A stretch of 64,000 nucleotides of DNA from Nemopilema nomurai (Eukaryota; Cnidaria; Scyphozoa; Rhizostomeae; Rhizostomatidae): positions 62,001 to 126,000 of the forward strand of contig ML133426.1 in assembly GCA_003864495.1 (NCBI GenBank). Direction: 5' to 3'. Below the pieces are notes generated by a model. That model had not been told where the DNA came from and searched no databases. It worked only from the letters and a program-made list of their open reading frames with translations. The translations under genes and the position numbers were made by a program. Every line of letters starts with the position of its first letter. Positions within the stretch are counted from its first letter, which is position 1. Below are positions 35,566 through 46,402 of this stretch, piece by piece.

Positions 35566-36283
35566 CCTATTGTACCAGTGGGAACCAAAACACGAAGAGA
35601 TTTTCTTCCCCTCTTGTTAAAGGCCGTCTTGCTGCCTTTATTGCAAACATCAGACTATAGTCATCACAGCTAAACGCAGATCAGGTCGGCTAATACTCTT
35701 GGTAATCCCCACGTACCACGTTTGCAGGTTTCAGTTTCGGACGCCTTGAGTGAAGGGCAAGTGGCAAAAGTTAGGCCCAAAACAACTATCAGAGAAGCGA
35801 AGCAGAATACTGCTGCCTTGGGAAAATTATGTTCTTATTGAGCAGAGGTGTAACTTTCAAAAACAGCATATTTTTGCTTTTCTTATCAGCAGCAAAAAGT
35901 ACCAGTCGATAACATAATAGCCATTCATGTAAGGGTCAATTTGCACCTGTTGAAATGAAAACACCTACTTCAGGTACTTCAGGTAAACATTAACTGCGCC
36001 CGGGGAATAGCAGATGACGTCATTGAAACCAATTTGGAAAGTCTGATGAGGAAGTACTTTCTGCTTTTTGAGGAAGGAACTTGCTTAAAGTGCATATGAC
36101 ACGAAAATTTTTATTCGCTTAAACTATCAAATAAACATCGCTGGAAACGATGGAGAACTTCGATTTTTCATTTTCGACGTACTTTTCCCGAAAATCAGGG
36201 TTTTCTGACACCCACTTTGGCTAAAATGTGTCATTAGAAAAAACGCGGTCGGGCTGGCGGTCACGTGACATCTGTGACGTAAA
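35566..36283. other. Upstream flank of the Rab-like gene
   Basis: No gene recognised. Expected to hold the Rab promoter. The part from about 36080 onward is AT-rich and leads into the THAP relic. Confidence 0.35.
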
Positions 36284-36703
36284 ATGGTTGTGTATTCTTC
36301 GAATAGAGCTGAGCTGCTGTATGGTTTCACTATGTGGTGGCACAACTATTGTCCCCCAGAGGGTTTTTTTTGCATTATCATTATTCAAGCAACGTCTGAA
36401 AACTGCTGCACTAACAGCTCGACGCATGGTATAACTTTGCACAAGTTACAAAAGGGCGAAAAGATAGGAAAGCTGTGGGTGCAGTAAATAAAATTGCATC
36501 TGAAAGATTTCGAGCTATCATCTTACTCGACGGGACCGTTTCTTTGCTCAGACCACTTTCTTCCGACCGATTTTTCGCGTACGTTCTCCTCGATACCTGG
36601 TTTTGACACCAAAAACACCAAAACATTTCTTCGACGAGATGCTGTACTTTCAGTCCGCAAACCAAAACAAGAGGAAGAGCTTGGCAAGCGGACCCCCTGT
36701 TGA
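36284..36703 (+). pseudogene. THAP zinc-finger domain relic with in-frame stop
   Basis: In one frame the translation reads THGITLHKLQKGEKIGKLWV, then a TAA at 36485-36487, then LKDFELSSYS, FLCSDHFLPTDF, IPGF and LRRDAVLSV. This follows the THAP pattern (Cys pair, H-G-I-x-x-H-K, K-x-x-W, Cys-x2-His with SDHF, DAVP). The in-frame stop and the poor N-terminal Cys pattern say it is broken. THAP domains come from P-element-like transposases and also occur in host genes, so this could be transposon debris or a dead gene copy. The opposite-strand frames here are shadows. Confidence 0.55.
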
Positions 36704-36857
36704 AGCATTTCCGATATCTGTTTTCTCCTCTCTTCGCGATAGGCACAGGGCAAACGTCTTGGATATTGGCGAATAGGCTGCGATGAACCGGTGTTAATCG
36801 TATGAGTTATTACGTCAGTTTCACCTAAATCAGGCTCGAAAACGTCAGTATACCGTA

Positions 36858-37020
36858 AAGCCCAATCTCCACTAGACAGAAAATTGTCGTGTCGCGAAAA
36901 GTAGGAACACTTTCTACTTTTCGCTAGTCGGCATTTTCCGACGCGACAATTTAATTAGCCAATTAGATCGCAGGAAATTTTTCCGCCTTGACAATTTTCC
37001 GTCTAGTGGAGATTAGGCTT
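36858..37020. mobile_element. Hairpin MITE, 31 bp inverted ends
   Basis: Left arm AAGCCCAATCTCCACTAGAC and right arm GTCTAGTGGAGATTAGGCTT are inverted copies, continuing inward with AGAAAATTGTC and GACAATTTTCC. A second nested inverted repeat (CGAAAAGTAGGAA / TTTCTACTTTTCG) lies in the centre, so most of the 163 bp can fold as one hairpin. Confidence 0.75.
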
Positions 37021-37132
37021 AAGAGCGTTTCTAACAATAAATGTCTGTCCTGGGAAGATAAATTGGGGCTCATTGCAGCTTCCAAGTCGTGCCGGGCAGA
37101 TTGACGCTCTGCAGCACTGCAGATAGGATAAG

Positions 37133-37702
37133 TCATTTTAGAATCAATGGTCGGTAACGACTCAACCAGTGGACAAAAGTCAGCAACTTTCTGGCCGGAA
37201 AATAAACAATACTTGTATTGGAAGTGTTCATAATTCGTACCGGAATACTTCGACTATTATCAGTCGCATCGCAAATTGTGTATTCGACTTGCAACGAAGA
37301 ATGCAAATTGGCCGCCGGCCTAGGTGTAATCATACCAACAACCCCACAAACACTTTTTGGAACGGAACCGGTAAGAATAACCTCCACTCTACTAGGTATG
37401 AGGATATCGCCCGGCAAAGTCACGGGAACGGGACCCCGGGAAGGAAACTGGGTTAGAATTACGGGGTCTGCTGCCCTGTCAGCGGCTTCAGAAGAGAGCG
37501 ACGAAGAAACGCCTTGCGAAACAGAGGGCGATAGTGGAACATTACCATGGGGACCTGTCAATAAGTAATCGCACCTTGTACTCATAATACCTAACCCATT
37601 GGCGGTTAAAAAGTCCCAGCCAAGGATACATTCAAGTGGGGGGAGCAAGTTGGCACAAACAAAAAACGTACCAGAATAGGTAGAACATTCGCCACAGGAC
37701 AA
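37133..37702 (-). pseudogene. LTR-retrotransposon pol fragment (retropepsin end)
   Basis: The 189-residue frame contains LECILGWDFLTANGLGI, the Leu-Gly-x-Asp-Phe-Leu motif after the catalytic triad of a retroviral-type aspartic protease, followed by the variable spacer normally found before reverse transcriptase. The catalytic Asp-Ser/Thr-Gly lies upstream and is cut off where a 434 bp repeat begins at 37709. No reverse transcriptase follows. A Ty3/Gypsy-class origin is most likely. It is an inactive remnant. Confidence 0.55.
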
Positions 37703-37708
37703 CTGTAC

Positions 37709-38142
37709 ATGAATCGAAATTGCGTCTCATACTTAATCCATAAAACGGTTTGCTTGACAACAAATACCTATGTTTGAGTATCCAAGCTCCTTTGTTTTTG
37801 AGCTATGCTGAAATGATGAAAATGGTTATTGGATGCGCAAGTTATAACAAAACATGCTCCTTTTTTTGTTGGAAGTTAAAGACGCTAAAAACACACAACT
37901 AATCGAAAACAAGCCATGTTCCATGCGATTTGTCCGTATAGCTTGATCTGCAATTATGCTTGCAAATTGCTTTTTGGCAAATTGTTTGCGTTAAAGGTAT
38001 AAACTAATCAATATCTAGAGTTCGGGTTGAATACTCACAAGGAAATTGTTGACTAATCGAAAACAAGGTTCCGGATATGTTTGCATTACGTGGATACAAT
38101 TAGATCGTTCCTTTAAAAACTGTTATCGAGTTATTGCTTTCC
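37709..38142. repeat. 434 bp dispersed repeat, copy 1
   Basis: Matches 40820-41254 along its full length with only scattered substitutions and single-base gaps (about 97% by eye). Non-coding. It starts directly at the broken edge of the retropepsin fragment, which suggests it inserted into that element. Confidence 0.85.
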
Positions 38143-38779
38143 GTACAGAAGACCTCAGTTGAGAACGATCTTTCTGATACATCCGTAAATGGTATTGCAG
38201 TAAATGTTAACGAGTAATCAAATATCAAAACTTTCAAAAGTGCAAGCAAAGAGTCACATTTGTTCATAGCTCTTACTAGTAGAGGTATTCATAAACGGAT
38301 TACTCTTTGGTATGTCCACGATGATAAGCTAGCTTTAGACTTCAGATACTAAATACGGGCACACCCAGGGAGCCATTTGGCACACAAACATCCGTAGGGG
38401 TCAGTCCGATATTTTTAGGTTAAATACTTACCCAAAGTGATAATTTTGGGTTAAATATATATCAGAAATGATATTATGGGGTCCTTCAAAATGATAGATA
38501 CAATTCTGATATTTCTAGGTATCAAATTTAGAAATACTGATATTCTTGTGTTTTTGTGAGATTTCCATATCTGAGTCAAATGTATTGTGCATGGGCTGAG
38601 CTTTCTTCGTGCATTGTGAGTCATGTGACCATACAATTTAGAAGTTTAAATGCTTTATTTTGCTGATATTTTTGGGTCTTTTGAAACGGAGGTGACATTC
38701 CATGAGTGGTCTGTAAATTTCCTGGACTCGCTGTATTTTGATAAATAATCCAAGTATTCGTAAATGAAGGTACGTTAGA
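38143..38779. other. Spacer before LTR remnant; no gene seen
   Basis: AT-rich sequence with GATATT/AGGTTAAAT-like repeats near 38410-38560. The body of the LTR whose end is at 38911 may start in this stretch; I could not fix its 5' boundary. Confidence 0.35.
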
Positions 38780-38933
38780 GTTAGATTTTTATATTGTCAA
38801 GTCGTTGAAGAAGTAATGAGAATTGGTAACGCAGCTTCAATAAAACGTTGTCGTCTTTTCGTCTTGTCCACTCTGGTATTGTACAGCCTCAGGCCTGGCA
38901 AGGCTGTTACATTTCTGGCGCCCAACGTGGGAC
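38780..38933 (+). mobile_element. LTR 3' end and tRNA primer-binding site
   Basis: The sequence around 38840 has AATAAA, then a GC-rich stretch, TGTTACA ending at 38911 (LTR terminal CA), a 4 bp spacer and TGGCGCCCAACGTGGGAC at 38916-38933. That string is the classic primer-binding site for a lysine-type tRNA. It marks the end of a 5' LTR of a plus-strand retrotransposon. No gag or pol frame follows, so the element is a remnant, in the opposite orientation to the retropepsin fragment at 37133. Confidence 0.65.
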
Positions 38934-38977
38934 ATGTCCGGGAGAATCTACCAGCAGGACTTAAGGTACCCGAAAGG

Positions 38978-39080
38978 TTCTTTCGTTGAAAAGGGGCAAA
39001 AGAGAAAAGCTTCTTTTGCTGAAAAGGGGCAAAAGAGAAAAGCTTCTTTCGTTGAAAAAGGGCAAAAGAGAAAAGCTTCT
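38978..39080. repeat. 33 bp tandem repeat, three copies
   Basis: Unit TTCTTTCGTTGAAAAGGGGC followed by AAAAGAGAAAAGC, repeated three times with few changes directly after the primer-binding site. Opposite-strand translation gives KKLFSFA repeats, which is an artefact of the repeat. Confidence 0.75.
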
Positions 39081-39186
39081 TACTTGAACTGATGTCTAAG
39101 TGCTGAGTGTCTCTCCTGGGCGCACATACTTGGCCCTTGCTTCCTCTAAGGTACGATGCCTTAGGATGATATATGTGACGTAACAT

Positions 39187-40819
39187 TTCAAGCGCCTCCT
39201 ACTTTTCTAGCTCTTAAGAGTTACAGACAACTCATTTTTCTAAACGTGTTCCATTTACTTCTAATGTCTATAATACTATCCACCAAGAAACTATCCTAGT
39301 GGTCCCCTATTTGTCGGGCCGGTACACAGTTAAGCAAGAGCCAGCCCTCTCCGCACAATGCACTTTTCGAAATCCTCTTTGAAAAGTTATTGTTTGCACC
39401 CTTGGATTACTATCAAGTAAAATTTCTCAGAGATGTCAATAGCTATGCACTGTACCAAAACACATCTTTAAGCTATTGAAGAATAATAAAAGGATATGTT
39501 TAAGGACTAAAATAAAAGGGAACGCTTGGTGATAAAATTGACTTTTCTATGAAGTTAGCATAGGGAGAAAAAGAATGGCATTGTCTTAAAAGTATAAATT
39601 CAACTTCTGAACTCTAAGCTTTATCATTTGAGACTTGCTGTCTATTACAAAATTTAATCCAAACTAGTAAACTACGCTCTGAAATACTTTGTACGATGAT
39701 GGCACGCAGTTAAAGAGCACCATGCACTTTTTTGCTTCGTTCAAACTCCAAGGGACACCCCAACACAATCTGCCGACAATTGGAAGTGGCCAATTGGCAA
39801 TCACATTGTTTTATCCACTGTAAAAGCATTGCTACTACAAATGTGATAAATGCTGGAGGGCAGTGAAATGAAAACGGTAAACTCACTCGCTGAATCAACT
39901 GGAACTCAAGGGCACGATTTAACGGAAGACTTGCAGGAGGACCAATAGCCAGTTGTAGCTGTATGGAAGTCCAAGAGAAAGCTATCATCAAGGTATGATA
40001 AAGCTGCCAAAATGCATATTGCCAAGACATCAAAACACTAACCACTATGTAATCTGGCAGAAAGGCCAAACTAACCCAGCTGGCCAACTCGGATATCACC
40101 CCCATCCTCATTGCATTCCTGCTACCAAGAATTACAAGTAAATAAATGGAATACGCAACATCTACTAAACATGTGCTGTGTCGAACTCGACATGGATTCT
40201 AAGTTTATCCTATACAAAGTAATGGAGAAAAACCGCCTCTACAAGAAACGGAGGGTATAACATTTTAAAGTTTGATGGAGCGGAAGTAAACGGAAACTTT
40301 AAAGAGGTATTTTGGAGTAGTAAAAGAGGTTCAAAAGTGATTTAATGAGGAGTAAAAGGGGCCTTTCTAAGAAACGATGAATTCACTCATAAAAAAATAG
40401 AGGAAGGTCATTAAAGAAGATTCTTGTTCTGGATAAAAGACTTTTACTCATTCGCAGCGTTCTTTTTAGATAGTGCAAGTGAGAAAAGGGATAAATTTCA
40501 AGGAGCGGTAGCTTCGTCAAAAGACTTCCTTTCTTTTTGTTAGCAAATAGTAATATTTAAGCAAAATTAAAAGTTTACTTGTATGACGGCAGATGAGGAG
40601 AGTGGTCAAAAAACACAACTTTTATGTTCTAACTAGAAACAGTGAATCCAACAAGGAGGAATGTAGTTTAGCTGTGAACGGATAATGTATGTAATGATGC
40701 AACGAAAGAGATCTTGAAATAATTGGACGGAAAAGGGCTACTGTGGCACTTGCAAGCAAAGCAGACAAAAAGCACGTACCATCCTTCAGCGAGAGGGATA
40801 AACATTGTTTTCAAGTTTA
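39187..40819. other. Spacer; no gene recognised
   Basis: The largest frame (39710-40111, minus) is 133 residues with no recognisable motif and no splice context. Purine-rich GGAGTAAAAG patches occur near 40310-40350. Confidence 0.35.
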
Positions 40820-41254
40820 ATGAATCGAAATTGCGTCTCATACTTAATCCATAAAACGGTTTGCTTGACAACAAATACCTATGTTTGAGTATCCAAGCTC
40901 CTGTTGTTTTTGAGCTATGCTGAAATGATGAAAATGCTTATTGGATGCGCAAGTTATAACAAAACATGCTCCTTTTTTGTTGGAAGTTAAAGACGCTAAA
41001 ATTACACAACTAATTGAAAAAAAACCATGTTCCATGCGATTTGTCCGTATAGCTTGATCTGCAATTATGCTTGCAAATTGCTTTTTGGCAAATTGTTTGC
41101 GTTAAAGGTATAAACTAATCAATATCTAGATTTCGGGTTGAATACTCACAAGGAAATTGTTGACTAATCGAAAAACAAGGTTCCGGATATGTTTGCATTA
41201 CGTGGATACAATTAGATCGTTCATTTAAAAACTGTTATCGAATTATTGCTTTCC
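40820..41254. repeat. 434 bp dispersed repeat, copy 2
   Basis: Direct-orientation sibling of 37709-38142, 3.1 kb apart. Differences include CTTTG versus CTGTTG, ACACAC versus TTACAC, and an extra A in an A-run. It is followed 50 bp later by the 133 bp satellite at 41308, which has no counterpart beside copy 1. Confidence 0.85.
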
Positions 41255-41307
41255 ATATAAAAAGTAAATACTCACATTTTCAGGGTGTTGAACATTGATC
41301 GGGTAAA

Positions 41308-41801
41308 GCCAGCAGACCAAACACAAACTAAACAACTAAAGGATAATGCTCCTTGAAATTATCATCACTATGAGACTCGACATTTAGTAAATATGCAACA
41401 CAGATATGCAACAAGCCAACATTTAGTAAGATATGCAAAGCCAGCAGACCAAACACAAACTAAACAACTAAAGGATAATGCTCCTTGAAATTATCATCAC
41501 TATGAGACTCGACATTTAGTAAAATATGCAACACAGATATGCAACAAGCCAACATTTAGTAAGATATGCAAAGCCAGCAGACCAAACACAAACTAAACAA
41601 CTAAAGGATAATGCTCCTTGAAATTATCATCACTATGAGACTCGACATTTAGTAAAATATGCAACACAGATATGCAACTAGCCAACATTTAGTAAGATAT
41701 GCAAAGCCAGCAGACCAAACACAAACTAAACAACTAAAGGATAATGCTCCTTGAAATTATCATCACTATGAGACTCGACATTTAGTAAGATATGCAACTT
41801 T
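41308..41801. repeat. 133 bp satellite, about 3.7 copies
   Basis: Units begin GCCAGCAGACCAAACACAAA at 41308, 41440, 41573 and 41706 (spacings 132, 133, 133). Units are almost identical, so the array is young. Within each unit the motif ACATTTAGTAARATATGCAA itself occurs twice. Confidence 0.9.
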
Positions 41802-42802
41802 GTTAACTGATCTGATAAAAGGGAATTCAGGGGAAAGCCACGTGCATCAGTTCTTTCGATTATGTTGGGTGGGATTCAAATCAAAGAGTTTGCATGAACG
41901 AAAGCAACTTTAGTTGGACCTTACCAATAACAGAACACACATCTTTTCAAAACGGATCACATTGTCGAAAACCTTCACGAACATGCTTGATGACTAGGCT
42001 TGTTGCTGTGCTTGCAATACCTGCCATATTCTTGTTGACTCATAGATTTTGTACTCCGTGGATTTGCAACCTCCCCCTGCTCGCTGAAATAATGCAACTA
42101 TAAATGATGCGTTATCAATTAAAGTACTTAGTCTGCAGTAAACATATGGCAGGTAAACCTCGGGTCAAAAACCAGTTTTCACTCAACTGGTAAGTTGGTT
42201 TTGACGTTCATTAATTGAAAAAGCAGCAACCAAGTATATATTCAAAAAATTCGCCATCTTTGTAGAAAAAATAAAGACTTCCACGTTTGTAACTTTGATT
42301 TACTATCATGAAAAATTTTCGTTGTTGTCAAGGTTTCAATTTATGTTTACGATTTCAGAAAAGCGTTTAAAGATTTATTAAAACTTCTTTTTATATGTTT
42401 TGATATCTCTACGCATTTCCATTAGTTTCATGGATTCTCCCAGTCGTATGTCTTTTACGATACTTTCGCCAAATTTTTGCGTTTTTGAAGCATAGGTTAA
42501 CTTTCCACTGTTGAATCGTACCCAAAAAGCGTCTCATAATAGTCACGATACCATTACTTCCTGAAATCCTTGAAGACATGATTTAATTTTCCATCATGTT
42601 TCCGTGTCAATTAACAGATTCCACCAAGCAAACTTCATCGATCATCGTGACTTGAAGGCTTGGTTGCTACTCGAAAGCGGAGGTTGCCGTTGGCTTGCAG
42701 AAGACCTTCTGTCCCGTGAAACTGACCAAGAGCCACCTCTGACAGGGTGCAAATAATTACTTCTGAAGCGCAACAGTATAAGCGGGTACTGAACCTGCCA
42801 AC
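41802..42802. other. Upstream flank of receptor copy 1
   Basis: No gene recognised. The frame at 41894-42103 has no domain. Confidence 0.35.
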
Positions 42803-43709
42803 ATGGCAATCGAACTCGATCGTCTACCCTCTTTCGCATTGTATATAATGGACGTACTTTGCAATGCATTTTTGCTCTATGCCATTTGGAAGCTAAAGAA
42901 GTTAAGTTCTGTATCATTCCGGTTTATATTTTACCTGAGCATCTCTGATACCCTGCATGGCGTTTTGGGGCTTTTGTATGAAATGGGAAGAGCACAAAGA
43001 GCCATTGCCGATACATTTCTAATTGCAACTGCGTTCGCCCTAGGTTTCGTCTTGCATTTTTCAATGATTATGATTCTGATTATTGCCATTGATCGATTCA
43101 TTCACATGAAGTATCTAAATCGATATTCAAGGTTGATGACAAAGTGCAAGGAGGCTACCCTGGTACTTGCCAATGTACTCTTCACGACAACCATAATTTT
43201 GACTACGGATTTTATAATATTATTCCATAGAAATGTATGGAACAACAAGCATACCGCATCTACCTAGTTTTCATGGCCTTTATCTATTTGTTTTTCGTTT
43301 CCTTCGTCTTTTTTATTTATTTATGGACATACTGCAAGTTGAGAAAGCAAGTGTCTGCCATGGTAACGCTGCAAGTGGGAAAAGATGCTCAGAGGCCAAG
43401 CAAAAGATCGCGGTCTCGTAGGGATCCGAGTGCAGAGTTTGCAAAAGGCATGGTGATAATTCTCCTAGGCCTATTTTTGACATACCTGCCTTACAGCATT
43501 GCGAGAATAGGCTATTTGCTTGTAGAAGCAGTCGGCGATCAGCAAATGAAAAATAAAGTTATTCCGATCCTCATAACTGTTTGGATTACTCCTACCTGGC
43601 TATCATTTTTAACTGTTCGCTTAATGCTGTCATCGTGATAATCTTCAGCTCTGACTTGAAGGCATTCACAAAGAGATGTTTCCACCGGTACCTTGGAAAA
43701 AAACAGTGA
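42803..43709 (+). pseudogene. Orphan class A-like GPCR, copy 1, two frameshifts
   Basis: ATG at 42803. The frame gives TM1 (FLLYAIWKLKKL after it), TM2 with SISDTLHG, TM3 ending IIAIDRFIHMKYL (DRF in place of DRY) and TM4, then reaches a stop at about 43267. The homologous continuation (TM5, a basic loop, FAKGM, TM6) lies in another frame from about 43235, and a third frame from about 43600 carries the TM7 end with NCSLNAVIVI and FSSDLKAFTKR to a TGA at 43707-43709. Compared with the intact copy at 46403, each break is a single-base slip. Either the gene is dead or the assembly has two base errors. Confidence 0.75.
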
Positions 43710-46402
43710 GGGGTCAAGGTCAGTTGAATTATCGCGAATGAAAAGTCCGTCAGTTTTATCTAATGACGAGGCAGCCATCTAGGCGATGGGACACGTTCAT
43801 TTACGTGAGCACAGACAAACGAGTATATGATGTAATTTATTCTAGTTTATTCTTAACGAGTTCATTCTCATGTAGAGATTTATACAATCCATGTTGTCTA
43901 GCGTGAAACGGTAGAAAAGGTAGAGAGTGTCTCCAATCCCACCCATTCTAGTGCAAAGTGGCCTGTTTATTCACACTCGTTCCCGAAGCAATCGATCCTT
44001 CGTTTCGAGCTAGCAGTTTCATCAAAGGAATCATTCATGGCAATTTGATATTTCGTGGGTAATCTGCATAGGTGCCGTATCATCCTTCCGATTAGTATTT
44101 CAATGAAATTATCATTGTCTTATATATATATGCTTGTTAAGTCTGTGCCCTCTGAGCTTCGTTTCAGTTAAATGCTTCGTTTCAGATGCATACCTGCTAT
44201 ACCGATTCAGTTATTTGCAGTAAAACTCTTAGCCTAGTTGCTTTAAACTTTTTGCGAACAGTCTAGCAAGTTTGTTGACTTTATTTGCAAACTATTTCTG
44301 CAATCTGCATACATTAACTTCGATAGGCCCTGTCAACTACTGTTCAGTACCCATATTAATTAGGCCACATAGAACGGAAAACTATTTTGCCATGCCAATC
44401 TCTGTACAGTAATATCGGACGTTATAATAGTAGACCATTACCCATTTAGCAATTAGATGATAAACTGCCTAGGCATAGATTCATTTGGCAATGAATCGTA
44501 CGTTCCTGCTTGAACCTATTATTATTGTCTGATCAGTGTAGCATTGGTGCGAAGAAGGCATGGCAACGTCATTTCCTCGTACACCTTTGCTTTCCTCTGT
44601 TGCAAGAGTGCTTGGTGTAACGCTTAGATCAGCCCATCTCTGGGAGATAGCTACATGCCCCTCCTTAGGCCAATAGTCGACAAGTGCACGATTCGATAAA
44701 AGATTGACCTTTCTCACGGCCCTGTAATGAATTTCTCGATTTCTGTTATTTTGAATGACCGTTATCTTTGTGGAGGTACAAAACTGGATGTAAATAGCTT
44801 AATTCATATTATCGGAGTAATCCACGTGAATTCTATTTGCTTAGTTCCATTGTTTTGTTAATGTGACATTTTCACAGGATACCTCGCAGAAGCTTCATGA
44901 TATATTTATTCGCTACGTTCTGGAGGGTGTCTCTGCCAAAATGCAGAACGCAACGTGCAAGTAGAGTTGCAGATGTTCTTTTCGTAAGTGGCAAGAATGT
45001 GACAGGCGCTAGACATCTCAAATGGTGGTCGTGTAAATATTTTCTCAGATCTTAGCAAGGAAATTGATTTAAGGCAGATGGTTTTCCTGTTCTGTAGCAA
45101 GCTGACCTAAAATCTGTCAAATATGGGCTTTCATTCTGTTCCTCTCGAATTTCCCAAGAAAGTTATTTGCTCTACTTAGCCGAAACCTAGAAAGTATCGC
45201 TGAACGGAAAAAGTGCATCCCTTTCGTGTAGGGGGAGCCTAAGAGAATACATCTTTGATTTACGTACACGATTTAAACTATATATCCTAATATTTGTGCA
45301 CTTGTATTTTGTAAGGCAGTATATGTCAACTCATTGACTCGTATAATTAGATCAAAACATCTTCATTAATAAGCAAACGTCAACTTTGTTGTTCTGTTCA
45401 CCGATGTCGTAAAAGAATTAAAGTCGATAATGTAAATATTTGAACTCTGAACCCAGTAAGATAACTTTCTGAAATAAATATTCTTCTTAGCTTTGTTCCT
45501 TTCTCTATAGTAACATTGCTTTCCAATGATTGAATGCAGATTGCCTCCATAAATGTATTACCATTAACAACTGTTCGTTTAGATTGGAAGGCTAAAACCT
45601 TAAAATCTGTAAGGATTAAAGTTGAATTCATGATGACTAAAACTTGTAAATGGCAGGCGATTTGGAGTCTATGCTTATTTTGAAATTGATAATCAAAATC
45701 ATATTGCTAACTATCCAGCCTTCGCAGCTGAAAGTACCACTGTCACCAGTGGGAACCCCCTGATTTCAAAAGACTGAAGCTTGACACAGCTGCGGGACAC
45801 CTTTCAGTTCATAAATACCCTGACTACATTACCCCATGGCAAAGCGTTTCCGCAGTCAATTCAGGAAGAGGCTTGGCAAGGTCAGCTTCAAGGTACGAGG
45901 TTCAAATCTTTCTGCATTCTATGCCCGAATCATGCCTAAAAACGACCCACCTGTTTTTATTATAGTAACAGTAAGGCAGCATTTCCAAATAAAGTAAATA
46001 CGTCATTGTTGTAACAAGCCCATGTTTAGTATCTTCTGGATGCTTCCGACTTTAATGGAAATCTAGTAATGTACAATTAGTATATTATATCCCTTCTTAC
46101 GATTATTATTGTTTCCTTTGGTTATCAATAGCTTGTCTTGATGCATTGTGATATCTTTATTTCTTGTGTCTTGAAACTCAATTTTGTGCTCATTCATATT
46201 TGAATTGACACTTTTACATCAAGATGCTTCTCTACATGAAAACTAAATATATTCATGTAAGGGTTGTTCTTTAGGATACTTTGTGCCCATTTCGCGTTTT
46301 GTTATAGAACAAGATTATCCAGATGAACTGGCGAAACACCTGAAGCTCCAAGCGCAACTTTGAAGAAGAAGATATTGCAGTCCCCAACTCAGTTCCATCA
46401 AA
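43710..46402. other. Spacer between the two receptor genes
   Basis: No gene recognised. A TATATATA tract lies near 44121. A GTAAG-like site and CAG near 45890-45900 could mark a non-coding 5' exon of receptor copy 2, which I cannot confirm. Confidence 0.35.

Noticed and set aside
36411..36753. Minus-strand frames at the THAP relic
   Set aside because: The THAP motif is readable only on the plus strand; these are shadows.
39710..40111. 133-residue minus-strand frame
   Set aside because: No motif, no neighbouring exon, in a repeat-rich region; likely chance.
37709..41254. Full LTR retrotransposon bounded by the 434 bp repeats
   Set aside because: The repeats lack TG...CA ends, the primer-binding site lies in the middle and no pol genes fill the interior.
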